From Elusimicrobiota bacterium (GTDB taxonomy: Bacteria; Elusimicrobiota; Elusimicrobia; UBA1565; UBA9628), in the NCBI GenBank assembly GCA_003151975.1, contig PLZD01000049.1, positions 56,676 to 120,675 on the forward strand: a stretch of 64,000 nucleotides of DNA. The letters are read 5' to 3'. Within the stretch, counting starts at the first letter, position 1, and each line of letters opens with the position of its first letter. Positions 15,818 through 23,908 of the stretch are shown one piece after another. The notes beneath the pieces are model-generated. The model made no database searches and was not told where the DNA came from. It worked only from the letters and a program-made list of their open reading frames with translations. The position numbers were made by a program, and so were the translations under genes.

Positions 15818-16915
15818 TTAGGGCCGCAGCGCCAAAATCGCGTCGATGGCCTGGGCGCCGGAGTCGGGCCGGCCCAGCGCTTTCGAGCGCCGGCGCAAGG
15901 ACTCGATGCCGCCCGAAAGCAGAAGATCCTCGACGACGGCGCCGAGTTCCGCGGGAGAGCGGGCCAGCGCCACCGCCTCGCGCGAGAGCAGGAATTCCGC
16001 GTTGCCCGCCTCCTGCCCCGGCAGCGGATGAAAGATCACCATCGGAAGACCCGCGGCCAGCGCCTCGGCGCAGGTCACGCCGCCGGCCTTGCCGACCAGA
16101 AGGTCGGCGGCGGCCATCAGCCGGCGCATCCGCGTGGGCTCGAGAATCGGAAACGCCGAGATTGAGCGCGAGCGGACCCGAAGCCTGTCATAGAGCGCTT
16201 TGTTGGAGCCGCAGAGGACGAGCAGCCGCGCCGTGGGCAGGCTTTTGACCAAAGCGTCGACGGCCTCCTCGACGCCGCCGAGTCCCCGGCTCCCGCCCGA
16301 AACAAGCACGACGGGCGCGCCGCCGATCAGGCCGAGCTCGTGGCGCGCCTCAGCCGCGTCCGGGCTCTCCGCGAAGGCCGGATGCAGCGGGATGCCCGTC
16401 GCGCGCACGCTGGCGCGGGAGACGCCGCGGGCCACGAGCGCGTCGGCTGCATCCGTCGTGGCCGTGAGATACAGATCGGCCCGGGGCTCGAGCCAGTAGC
16501 GATGCGCCCGGTAATCCGTGATGACCGCGGCGACGGGCCAGCGCGCTCTTAGCCTCGCGCGGGCCTCGAGAATCGCCGCCATGGGCGGCGCGGAGGTGCA
16601 GACCACGGCGTCGGGCGCGATGTCGGCCAGGCGGCCCTCCAGCCGCCCCCCCGCCAGGCCCCCGTAAACGCCCCGCCAGAGGTTGGCCGCGCGCGCCACG
16701 AGGGGATTGTCGTAAACGAGGTCCCAGAGGCGGGGAGCGCGCGAAATGAGCGCCAGGTAGCCCCGCGCGACGGCCGGGCCGAGCACGGGATGGTAGTCGG
16801 CCGAGATGTTGACGCGCAGGGCGTCCAAGCCCCGCGCCTTGGCGCAGGCCTCGAGGGCGCGCGCGACCGTCGCGTGGCCCGAGGGCTCGTAGCCGTGAAC
16901 AATCAGCAGTTTCAC
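15818..16915 (-). CDS. MurG/MGDG-synthase-like glycosyltransferase
   Basis: A 365-residue GT-B protein. The N-terminal domain begins VKLLIVHGYEPSGHATVARALE, the acceptor-side glycine loop of the monogalactosyldiacylglycerol synthase / MurG group. The C-terminal domain has VSGGSRGLGGVEEAV, then ADLLVGKAGGVTCAEALAAGLPMV with the Glu that binds the nucleotide sugar, and HPLPGQEAGNAEFL. It probably transfers a sugar from UDP- or GDP-sugar to a lipid at the inner-membrane surface. I take the GTG at 16915. The frame is open to 17029, but that extension is just the translated 90-bp repeat and would be Cys/Arg-rich nonsense. Confidence 0.8.
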   Translation of the reverse strand: MKLLIVHGYEPSGHATVARALEACAKARGLDALRVNISADYHPVLGPAVARGYLALISRAPRLWDLVYDNPLVARAANLWRGVYGGLAGGRLEGRLADIAPDAVVCTSAPPMAAILEARARLRARWPVAAVITDYRAHRYWLEPRADLYLTATTDAADALVARGVSRASVRATGIPLHPAFAESPDAAEARHELGLIGGAPVVLVSGGSRGLGGVEEAVDALVKSLPTARLLVLCGSNKALYDRLRVRSRSISAFPILEPTRMRRLMAAADLLVGKAGGVTCAEALAAGLPMVIFHPLPGQEAGNAEFLLSREAVALARSPAELGAVVEDLLLSGGIESLRRRSKALGRPDSGAQAIDAILALRP

Positions 16916-16939
16916 CGCGCTTGGTCCATCATCTCTTTG

Positions 16940-17029
16940 TTGGTTTGTTGCTCTAAAGCAACAGCAGCCGAAACAGATGCCCTTATTTGCGCCGTTGCGC
17001 TCGTTCGTTGCTTTAGAGCAACGAACCAA
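16940..17029. repeat. 90-bp dispersed element, copy A
   Basis: Ends are 23-bp imperfect inverted repeats: TTGGTTTGTTGCT... on the left and ...AGCAACGAACCAA on the right. Each end also contains a 16-bp palindrome of the form GTTGCTYTARAGCAAC (16947-16962 and 17007-17022). The 44-bp core (16963-17006) does not match the cores of copies B and C, although its length is identical. It lies between the glycosyltransferase gene and the monoheme cytochrome c gene. It resembles REPIN/MITE-type elements; no transposase is present. Confidence 0.85.
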
Positions 17030-17086
17030 AAGCGAACGGCACGACCCCGAAGGGCCGCGCCGTTCATCTTAGTAAGTAACGGACGA

Positions 17087-17719
17087 CTAAAGGTCGTTGT
17101 CCTTCTTGAGCTCCTCGTAACGCGTGGGCTTCTCGGTCTTGAGCTTCTCGACGAGCTTGGCGCGGTGCTCCTTCCACTTCGCGGCGTTCTCGCCGAGCTT
17201 GCGGCGCTGGCCGTCGTAGACGAGGAACTCGTAGATCTTCTTGGCCTCGGCGTTGGTCATCTTGCCGCCGGCCGAGACGCCGCAGCCGGGCTTGTTCATC
17301 ATGCGCTTGACGTAGCGGTTCCAGATGCCGGCCTCGATCTGCCAGGTGGAGCCGTCCTTGAACCACTCCTCGTGCTCGCCTTTCATCTTCGCCAGGGCCG
17401 CGGCTTCCTTCGCGTCGCGGTCGGCCGGCGTGACCTTGCCGGCTTCGGGCTCGACGAAGCGCGAGTTGAGCGGACGCGAGGGCGTATGGCACTGGGCGCA
17501 CCGCGTGAGAAGATCCTTGTAGCCTTCCTTGATATCGGCGGGATAATCCTTGAGCTGCTCCTCGCTGAGGTGGTCGGGACCGAAGTCGTTCGGGTAGGGG
17601 TTGGCCAGGGCCTTCTCCTTCTCGAGCTCGGCGGCGGACTTCTTGGCGCCGTCGGCGGCAAATGACGGCAGAGCGATGAGGGCGAGGCAGAGGATGAGCA
17701 GCGTCTTCATGTTCTTCAT
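17087..17719 (-). CDS. Exported monoheme cytochrome c-type protein
   Basis: A 210-residue product with a signal peptide (MKNMKTLLILCLALIALPSF) and one heme motif (CAQCH) near residue 75. A long charged helical C-terminus follows, ending in Lys/Glu-rich sequence. Only one CxxCH is present; the distal Met candidates are in RMMNKPGC. The ATG at 17719 follows AGGAG by 7 bases; a further upstream ATG lacks such a site. It lies just after the pentaheme cytochrome gene of the bc-type complex and is probably its electron carrier or an extra subunit. Confidence 0.85.
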   Translation of the reverse strand: MKNMKTLLILCLALIALPSFAADGAKKSAAELEKEKALANPYPNDFGPDHLSEEQLKDYPADIKEGYKDLLTRCAQCHTPSRPLNSRFVEPEAGKVTPADRDAKEAAALAKMKGEHEEWFKDGSTWQIEAGIWNRYVKRMMNKPGCGVSAGGKMTNAEAKKIYEFLVYDGQRRKLGENAAKWKEHRAKLVEKLKTEKPTRYEELKKDNDL

Positions 17720-17770
17720 GCGAGTTCTCCTAGGCAACTATATTACGAGTCAACCGGGCAAAAGTGCGAA

Positions 17771-19120
17771 TCAGAATCCGACGTCCTGCTTCTTGGCGAT
17801 GCTCATCAAATACGCGGCCAGGTCGTCGAGCTCCGCCGGGCTGATCTTGTCCTTCCAAGTCGGCATGTAGAGCGGCGGCGTGGGGCCGCTGGGGTTGAAC
17901 TTGACGATGTCGACGGACTTGACGCCGTTGGAGATTTTCTTGACGAGCTCCTCGTGCGTGTAGGTTCCAACGACATCGACGAGAGTGGGCTCGCGGCCCT
18001 TGTCCATGTCGCCCCACTCGTCCTGCTTGGCCGTTTCCATCTCTTGGCCGGCGCCCTTCGCGTTGAAGTTGCGGCGGCCCTTGGAGCCGTGCAGGCCGTG
18101 GCAGCCCGCGCAACCGTACTTCTCGAAGACGAACTTGCCGTGCGCCGCGCCCGCGAGCTTGGGCTCGGAGGCGGCGGGGCCGGAAACGTAGTACTCGCGG
18201 GGAATCTTGGTCTCCGGGCTCATCGACATCAGCCACGTCGTGATCGCCTCGGCGTCTTCCTCGGTGATCTCGCGCTTGCCGGTCGCGTCTTCCTCGGTCC
18301 AGTTCGGCATGCCCGACGGCGCGATGGGCTCGGCGTTGAACTTGGCCATCGGGTCGTTGGGCGTGACCTGCATCGGGTCGTTCTCGAGATGGCCCATGAT
18401 CCAGTGCGCGCGGGTCCAGTCGTCCTGAGAGAGCAGATTGCCTTTATACTTGACGCGGGAGAAGTTGTAGCCGGCGATGCGCTCGAGCGGCTTGTCGGCG
18501 ATGTCCTTGAGATCGACCGAGATGACGCCGCCCACGCCGCGCACGGAGTGGCAGCCTTGGCAGCCGTGCTCGTAGAACAAGTGCTTGCCCTTGGCCGCGA
18601 CTTCCGCGCCTTTGAGGTGCTCGAAGTTGTCGTGACAGCGCGCGCAGGCGCCCTGGATCATCTGGCCTTCGAGCAGAGGCTGCTCCCAGTTGCGCACGCG
18701 GCCGTGGGCGCCGGCGACCGTCGTGGCCATGCCCTGTCCCTGGTGGCAGACCGTGCAGCCGTACTTTTGGAACGGGTGCTTGCCGTTGATTTCGGCCACG
18801 TTGGGATGGGCCTTGAACGGGTTCTTGGTGAAGTCGTTCTTCATCGTGGGATTGGAGTACTCGTCCATTCCCACGTGGCAGGTCGTGCAGCGGTCGATGC
18901 GGTCGAGATCCTTGTTGATGATCTGCTTGATCTCGGGCCACTGATGCCGCATCTTCTCGGCCTCGGCGTGCTTGCCGTCCTTCTCGAGCGAGTCGGCGGC
19001 CATCGCGAAGTACTGGTTCTGGTAGCCGCGCCACTCGGTCTTGAAGTCGAGCACGTAGGAGACGCCGAAGGACGCGAGGAGTCCGAAGTTGAGCAGGTAG
19101 AAGAGGTTTCTGTAGGACAT
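17771..19120 (-). CDS. Membrane-anchored pentaheme cytochrome c of a bc-type complex
   Basis: A 449-residue protein with an uncleaved N-terminal helix (LFYLLNFGLLASFGVSYVL) and five CxxCH motifs: CTTCH, CTVCH, CARCH, CQGCH and CAGCH. The ends of the chain look like separate class I cytochrome domains, the last followed by MPTWKDKISPAELDDLAAYL, a typical c-domain C-terminus with the Met ligand in YMPTW. The start shares one base with the cytochrome b stop (TAATG). It should take electrons from the Rieske/cytochrome b core in place of a classical cytochrome c1. Confidence 0.9.
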   Translation of the reverse strand: MSYRNLFYLLNFGLLASFGVSYVLDFKTEWRGYQNQYFAMAADSLEKDGKHAEAEKMRHQWPEIKQIINKDLDRIDRCTTCHVGMDEYSNPTMKNDFTKNPFKAHPNVAEINGKHPFQKYGCTVCHQGQGMATTVAGAHGRVRNWEQPLLEGQMIQGACARCHDNFEHLKGAEVAAKGKHLFYEHGCQGCHSVRGVGGVISVDLKDIADKPLERIAGYNFSRVKYKGNLLSQDDWTRAHWIMGHLENDPMQVTPNDPMAKFNAEPIAPSGMPNWTEEDATGKREITEEDAEAITTWLMSMSPETKIPREYYVSGPAASEPKLAGAAHGKFVFEKYGCAGCHGLHGSKGRRNFNAKGAGQEMETAKQDEWGDMDKGREPTLVDVVGTYTHEELVKKISNGVKSVDIVKFNPSGPTPPLYMPTWKDKISPAELDDLAAYLMSIAKKQDVGF

Positions 19121-20808
19121 TAGATGTTCATGCTGAGCGCCGGTATGGTGATGACATACTTGATGTCGAAGGCGAGCCGCGCGCACATCTTAAGGAGGAC
19201 GGCGGTCGTGCTGAGCACCAAAGCCATCGTGACGAGATAACGCGCCCAATCCAAGGCGCGGATATGCCGTTGCGGAAGCAAAAAGCCGAAGTAGAAGTGC
19301 ATCCAGCCGAAGACGATCAGCCAGGCGCCTTTGACGAGCGAGACGTGCAGCGGGCTGAGCTTCATGATCACGGCGATCAGCGCCAAGCCGCCCAGCACGC
19401 CGAGGTTGGCCTTGATGCCGTCGAGCTCTTTCTGGATCAGCTTGGGCAGGACCAGCGAGGCCAAGCCCGCTCCGCCCACCAAGGGGATGCCGAGCCACAG
19501 CGGGAAGGCCGAGAGGTTCGGGGTGCACCAGAGCCGCCACGTCGCGTTGGGGCCGAAGACGTTCCAGGTCAGCGGCGGCGCGGCCTTGATCATGAGCCAG
19601 GATTCCCAAGGCCAGTACCAGAAGAAGTTCGGGCCGCGGAACCAGTAGCCGATCGCGATCAGCACGAACCACATCGTGACGCCGAGCATGAAGCCCGTGT
19701 TGGCGAACTTGCGCTCGCTCCAGGCGTAGTAGCCGACGCCCTTGGGGTTGGTGTCGATGTAAGGGATCGCCATGAGGCCGACGATGATGAGGCCCGGCAT
19801 GACGACGCCGGCGATCCACGGATCGAAGTAAACCAGCAGCTCCTGCAGGCCGACGAAGTACCACGGGGCCTTCGACGGGTTCGGAGTGACGTTTGGATTA
19901 GCGATGACCTCGAGCGGCGCGTTCATCCAAATCGACCAGATGAACATGACGAGCAGGCAGGCGGCCGCGGCGATGTACTCGCGCTTGACCAGGTGCGGCC
20001 AGACCTCGACCTTATCTTCGTTGGGTTCGTAAGGCGCGGCGGAGAAGCTGTCCTTGCGTATGCGCCAGAAGTGCAGGATCAGCAGTATGCCGACGACCAG
20101 AGGGACCGCGACGCAATGCATGACGTAAAAGCGGAGCAGCGTGTTCTCGCCGACCATCGTGCCGCCGAGCAGGACGAAGCGCACGTCGTTGTTGATGTGC
20201 GCGCCGACGAGATTGCCCATGGGGCCTTCGTTGCCGAGCAGGGGTGTGGCGCCGGCCATGTTCGTGCCGACGGTGACGGCCCAGATCGCGAGCTGGTCCC
20301 AAGGCAGCAGGTAGCCCGTGAACGACAGGAACAAGGTCAAGGTCAGCAGCAAGACGCCGATGCTCCAGTTGAACTCGCGCGGCTTCTTGTAGGCGCCGCG
20401 CAGGAACACCGACACCATGTGCGCGATGACGCCGACGACCATCGCCTGCGCCGCCCAGCGGTGCATGTTGCGCATGAGCTTGCCGAGCGTGATCGCGTAC
20501 TCGAGATCCTTGATATCGCGGTAAGCGAGGTCGATCGTCGGGCGGTAATAGAACATCAAGAGCACGCCGGTGACGGTCAGGATCATGAAGAGCGCAAACG
20601 AGATGCCGCCCAAGCCCCAAGTGTAGGTCCACTCAAGGGCTCTCTTGCGGACCCGAACCGGGTGCAGGTGCAGCCAGACGTTGCCGATGATGTGCGCCGA
20701 GCGGTCGCGCGGGGTGTCCTTCCAGACGCCGCCGCGGAAAACCGAGCGCCAAATCTGCGAGTCGATGACTTCTTTCTTGAGCTCTTCGAGAGTCGGAAGT
20801 TTGGGCAT
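19120..20808 (-). CDS. Cytochrome b of a bc-type quinol-oxidising complex
   Basis: A 562-residue membrane protein combining the N-terminal four-helix heme domain and the C-terminal domain in one chain. The bis-His heme ligands appear as HRWAA...IAHM and MHCVAVP...LHFWRIRKD, spaced as in cytochrome b. The quinol-site motif is APWY in [20 protein letters not shown], in place of PEWY. Extra hydrophobic helices after about residue 400 include a Trp/Pro-rich periplasmic loop ([13 protein letters not shown]). Six bases separate it from the Rieske gene. The complex would oxidise quinol and pump protons by a Q cycle. Confidence 0.92.
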   Translation of the reverse strand: MPKLPTLEELKKEVIDSQIWRSVFRGGVWKDTPRDRSAHIIGNVWLHLHPVRVRKRALEWTYTWGLGGISFALFMILTVTGVLLMFYYRPTIDLAYRDIKDLEYAITLGKLMRNMHRWAAQAMVVGVIAHMVSVFLRGAYKKPREFNWSIGVLLLTLTLFLSFTGYLLPWDQLAIWAVTVGTNMAGATPLLGNEGPMGNLVGAHINNDVRFVLLGGTMVGENTLLRFYVMHCVAVPLVVGILLILHFWRIRKDSFSAAPYEPNEDKVEVWPHLVKREYIAAAACLLVMFIWSIWMNAPLEVIANPNVTPNPSKAPWYFVGLQELLVYFDPWIAGVVMPGLIIVGLMAIPYIDTNPKGVGYYAWSERKFANTGFMLGVTMWFVLIAIGYWFRGPNFFWYWPWESWLMIKAAPPLTWNVFGPNATWRLWCTPNLSAFPLWLGIPLVGGAGLASLVLPKLIQKELDGIKANLGVLGGLALIAVIMKLSPLHVSLVKGAWLIVFGWMHFYFGFLLPQRHIRALDWARYLVTMALVLSTTAVLLKMCARLAFDIKYVITIPALSMNI

Positions 20809-20814
20809 GTGGGA

Positions 20815-21375
20815 TTAAGCCAGCGTCAGGAAGTAGGGAGCGTTCTCGCGCTTGCCGGGGATGTCCTCGAGCACGGCCTTATCGATGATGAGGTCGCCTT
20901 TCGTGGAGATCTCCACCTTCGCGCGCCACAGCGGGCGCGGCGCGGGGCCGGCGATGACGTCGCCTTCGATCGTGTAGTTCGAGCCGTGGCACGGGCACTT
21001 GAAGCGGTTCTGGTCGCCCCACCAGTTCGGCGTGCAGCCGAGATGCGTGCAGCGGGCCCAGAGGGCGTAGATGCCCTTCTCGTTGCGGATGATCCAGACG
21101 CGCTGCTCGGAGAGCCACTTGGTCGAGACGCCGATGTCGTAGCCCTTGGCCGGGCCCGCGTTGAATTTCTGCGAGGGCTCGTAAATGACGTTGGGAAACA
21201 TGAAGCGCGCGGTCGCGGCGGCCGAGGCCCCGAAGAACGCGGCGAGCATGGCCCAGCCGGTCCAGAGAAAATCGGCGCGCGAGATCGGCTTGGCGAGCGC
21301 GGCGGGAACTGCTGCCACCGGCTTCGCCGGTGCGACCGCGGGATTCGTGGGTTGAGGCTTCGGCTCGTCTGTCAT
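20815..21375 (-). CDS. Rieske 2Fe-2S protein
   Basis: A 186-residue protein. A Pro/Ala-rich N-terminus and a single membrane helix ([20 protein letters not shown]) are followed by the Rieske domain with CTHLGC and CPCHGS boxes, each giving one Cys and one His to the 2Fe-2S cluster. A third structural segment, GPAPRPL, closes the fold. The helix is preceded by RAD rather than a clear twin-arginine motif. It is the first gene of the bc operon, with cytochrome b six bases after its stop. Confidence 0.93.
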   Translation of the reverse strand: MTDEPKPQPTNPAVAPAKPVAAVPAALAKPISRADFLWTGWAMLAAFFGASAAATARFMFPNVIYEPSQKFNAGPAKGYDIGVSTKWLSEQRVWIIRNEKGIYALWARCTHLGCTPNWWGDQNRFKCPCHGSNYTIEGDVIAGPAPRPLWRAKVEISTKGDLIIDKAVLEDIPGKRENAPYFLTLA

Positions 21376-21438
21376 GTTGTCTTATCCAGAATTTATCAAT
21401 TAGTGTTTTTTGGTGTCAAATTCTTCGACGGAGAGGCT

Positions 21439-21945
21439 TCAGTCAGCGGTGACGACGATGGTGCCGCAGCCGATGCGCGCGCCCGCGTTGCCGACCGGCT
21501 GGCCGAAGTCGTCGGCCTTCTCGTGCAGGATGATGGCCCGGCCCGCGACCGGGAATTTGCCGTGCAGGCTGACGCCCGGGATGACGACTTGCAGGACCGC
21601 CTTCCCGTCGTCCTTGGCGGTGATATTGCCCATGTCGCCGGCGTGCGCCTTCTTGTGGCCGTCCTTCATGATCATGCCGTGCGGCGTCTTCTCGGGATTG
21701 TAGTGCGCGCCTGCGGCCTTGCCGGAGTCCTCGCACGAGCCGAACTCGTGGATGTGAAAGCCGTGGTCGCCCGCGGGCACGCCGGAAAGCTCGGCGGTGA
21801 CCTTGAGTCCCTTGGCCGTGTCCTCGAGCTTGACCGTTCCGTAGACGCTGGAGCCCGCGGCCGTCGCGGTCACCCGCGCCGAGCCGGTGGCGGCGTTGGC
21901 GTAAGAGCAAACGAGAGAAAGCGTCAAAGCGATGATGATTTTCAT
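21439..21945 (-). CDS. sodC: Periplasmic Cu/Zn superoxide dismutase
   Basis: A 168-residue product with a signal peptide (MKIIIALTLSLVCSYANA). Metal ligands are present: GFHIHEFGSCED for copper and the disulfide Cys, GAHYNPEKTPHG and HAGDMGNI for zinc and copper, and a late Cys (RIGCGTIVV) for the disulfide. It converts superoxide to peroxide in the periplasm. A very strong ribosome site (GGAAGGGGGG) precedes the ATG, which overlaps the stop of the CbiX-like gene by four bases. A place between heme synthesis and the bc complex fits protection of respiratory centres. Confidence 0.93.
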   Translation of the reverse strand: MKIIIALTLSLVCSYANAATGSARVTATAAGSSVYGTVKLEDTAKGLKVTAELSGVPAGDHGFHIHEFGSCEDSGKAAGAHYNPEKTPHGMIMKDGHKKAHAGDMGNITAKDDGKAVLQVVIPGVSLHGKFPVAGRAIILHEKADDFGQPVGNAGARIGCGTIVVTAD

Positions 21946-22865
21946 TTTGTCCCCCCTTCCATTATATAGACCCGCATATTATCCATTTTCGCGCCTTTCA
22001 CCGCAACTTCGCCGGCCCATTTCACGATGGCCGGATGCGGGCACAACGTCTTGCCGTCCCACGCGTAATCGAGGTCCTTGAGCGCGTCGGTAATGTGCGT
22101 TTCAATCCCACCGCGAGCAATGAGGTACGGGACGACAACGCTCGTGCCGCCGTTCTTGTTAGCTTCTTCGACGAGCGCGCGCAAATCCTTGATTGCCTTT
22201 TCCTTGACCCACGGCGGCGAGTCGTCGCGGATCGTCGCGACCTGGGCGTCCCTAAAAGAAAGTTTGGATTTGACCGAGTCCGCGAGGGTTCCCATCGTCT
22301 TGAGCCAGTCCGCGTTGGCCTTGTCGTCGACCGGGCCGTGGCCGACCAGCACGAGCGTCTCTTTTTTCGGGTCCTTCGACAATGACTTGGCGCGCTCGAT
22401 GAGAACCTTCAGCACCGCGGGATCGGCGTCGAGCGCCGAGGTCATCACCAGCGGAAGCTTGGTGCTCACGCGCGTCTCGCTGTACATGTGATGGTGGCTC
22501 GCCGGCATCATGATGTGCGGCATGTGCGCCATGGCTTCCTTTAATACGGCCGAGGGATCCTTGCCGATGCCGAGCACGAAGCGCGTCTGGTCCATGACTT
22601 CCGACGAGGAATTGATAAAGAGCGGCACCGCGACGATCTTGCCGACTTTCCGCTTTTCGAGTTTGAAGATTGCCTTTTGAATTTCCGTATCATCGGCCAT
22701 GCCGAGCGCGACCTCGGTCGGCGCCTGCGCGTCGAGGCTCTTGGCTATCGTTGAAATCTCTTTGTCCCACGCCGGCTCGCCGCCGTGCGCCATCAGCAGT
22801 ATGCCGTACTTCGCGCCCGCGGCCGACGCTTGCGCCAAAAATAAAGCCGTCAAAAGCTTGATCAT
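21942..22865 (-). CDS. Exported CbiX-like (chelatase-fold) protein
   Basis: A 307-residue product that begins with a signal-peptide-like segment (MIKLLTALFLAQASAAGA). Two CbiX/sirohydrochlorin-chelatase-like halves follow: YGILLMAHGGEPAWDKEI in the first and ETLVLVGHGPVDDKAN in the second. HG motifs in such positions supply the metal His in cytosolic chelatases. MPASHHHMYSE gives another His cluster. Chelation for siroheme or cobalamin happens in the cytosol, so an exported copy is odd. Metal delivery or binding in the periplasm is possible. It overlaps hemA upstream and sodC downstream by ATGA junctions. Confidence 0.75.
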   Translation of the reverse strand: MIKLLTALFLAQASAAGAKYGILLMAHGGEPAWDKEISTIAKSLDAQAPTEVALGMADDTEIQKAIFKLEKRKVGKIVAVPLFINSSSEVMDQTRFVLGIGKDPSAVLKEAMAHMPHIMMPASHHHMYSETRVSTKLPLVMTSALDADPAVLKVLIERAKSLSKDPKKETLVLVGHGPVDDKANADWLKTMGTLADSVKSKLSFRDAQVATIRDDSPPWVKEKAIKDLRALVEEANKNGGTSVVVPYLIARGGIETHITDALKDLDYAWDGKTLCPHPAIVKWAGEVAVKGAKMDNMRVYIMEGGTK

Positions 22866-23908
22866 GCAGCCTCCGAATGTTTGAGACTTCCTTCTTTCGC
22901 CGTGCCGATGGTCCGCTCCCAGGCGTGGAACTCTTTGGCCTTGGAAACCACCAGCTCCCGCGCGCGCGTTACCTCGCCGCCGCGGTTCTTGAGATTGTCG
23001 GCCACGATCGACTCGAGGTCCTCAAGACGATACAAATAAACGTGCTCCAGGTCGGCGACCGACTCCTCGACGTCGCGCGGCATCGCGATGTCGATGATGA
23101 ACAACGAGCGGCCCGCGCGCGCTTCCGCCGCCGTCGCGGCCATCGCCTTGGTGACCACCGGCTCCGAAGAGCCCGTCGAGCAGACGACGATGTCGGCTTC
23201 TTTCAGAGCGTCCGGAAATTTCTCCCATTCGAGGGCCGAGGCCTTGAGCGCGCCCGCCAGGCCCGCCGCGCGCTCGTAAGTGCGGTTGCTAATGACGACC
23301 TTGGCCGCTTTTTGGCTCTGCAGATGGCGCGCGGTGAGCTCGGCCATGGCGCCCGCGCCGAGGATCAAAACCGTGCTCTCGGTGAGCTTGCCGAAAATGC
23401 GCTCGGCGAGCTGGACCGCGACGGAGGCGACCGAGGTCTGTCCGACCGCGATGTTCGTCTCGCTGCGGACTTTCTTGCCGAGATAGAGCGCGCGCTGGAA
23501 CAAGACGTTGGTGAGCTTGCCGGTCATCTTGGCCGCCAGCGATTTCTCGTAGGCCGTCTTGACCTGGCCGAGGATCTCGGTCTCGCCCACGACGAGCGAG
23601 TCCAGACCGGACGCCACGGAAAAAAGGTGCTCGATGGCGTCGGCGCCGCCGTGCTGATACGCATGGACCGAGAGCCGGGTGCCGGAGAGGCGTTCAAGAA
23701 GGGTCAGCGCCCAAGACGGCGCCTTGCTTTGGCCCTCGTCGAAGGCCAGATAAAGCTCGAAGCGGTTGCAGGTCGAGACGACGACGGCCTCCTTGACGCC
23801 CTCCTCGCGGCAGCGCTCGAATATTTTTTCGGCGGGCAGCACCGCCAGCGCCTCGCGCAGGCCGACCGGCGCGTTCTTGTGCGAGAGGCCCACCAACACG
23901 AGGCTCAC
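22862..23908 (-). CDS. hemA: Glutamyl-tRNA reductase, short C-terminus
   Basis: A 348-residue protein of the first committed step of C5 heme synthesis (glutamyl-tRNA to glutamate-1-semialdehyde). The catalytic Cys is in VVSTCNRFELY, the Glu/Gly signature in GLDSLVVGETEILGQVK, and the NADPH loop is LGAGAMAEL. Usual enzymes have about 410-430 residues. Here the chain ends soon after FHAWERTI, so most of the C-terminal dimerisation domain is missing. The overlapping start of the next gene makes a sequencing slip at this end unlikely. The GTG start overlaps the upstream stop (GTGA). Confidence 0.92.
   Translation of the reverse strand: MSLVLVGLSHKNAPVGLREALAVLPAEKIFERCREEGVKEAVVVSTCNRFELYLAFDEGQSKAPSWALTLLERLSGTRLSVHAYQHGGADAIEHLFSVASGLDSLVVGETEILGQVKTAYEKSLAAKMTGKLTNVLFQRALYLGKKVRSETNIAVGQTSVASVAVQLAERIFGKLTESTVLILGAGAMAELTARHLQSQKAAKVVISNRTYERAAGLAGALKASALEWEKFPDALKEADIVVCSTGSSEPVVTKAMAATAAEARAGRSLFIIDIAMPRDVEESVADLEHVYLYRLEDLESIVADNLKNRGGEVTRARELVVSKAKEFHAWERTIGTAKEGSLKHSEAA

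Noticed and set aside
16916..17029. N-terminal extension of the MurG-like protein
   Set aside because: It translates repeat copy A into Cys/Arg/Asn-rich sequence; the Rossmann start VKLLIVHG fits the GTG at 16915.
19264..21969. Plus-strand open frame of about 900 codons antisense to the bc operon
   Set aside because: Arg/Ala/Asp/Glu-rich composition without any domain; it is the mirror of well-supported cytochrome and Rieske genes in GC-rich DNA.
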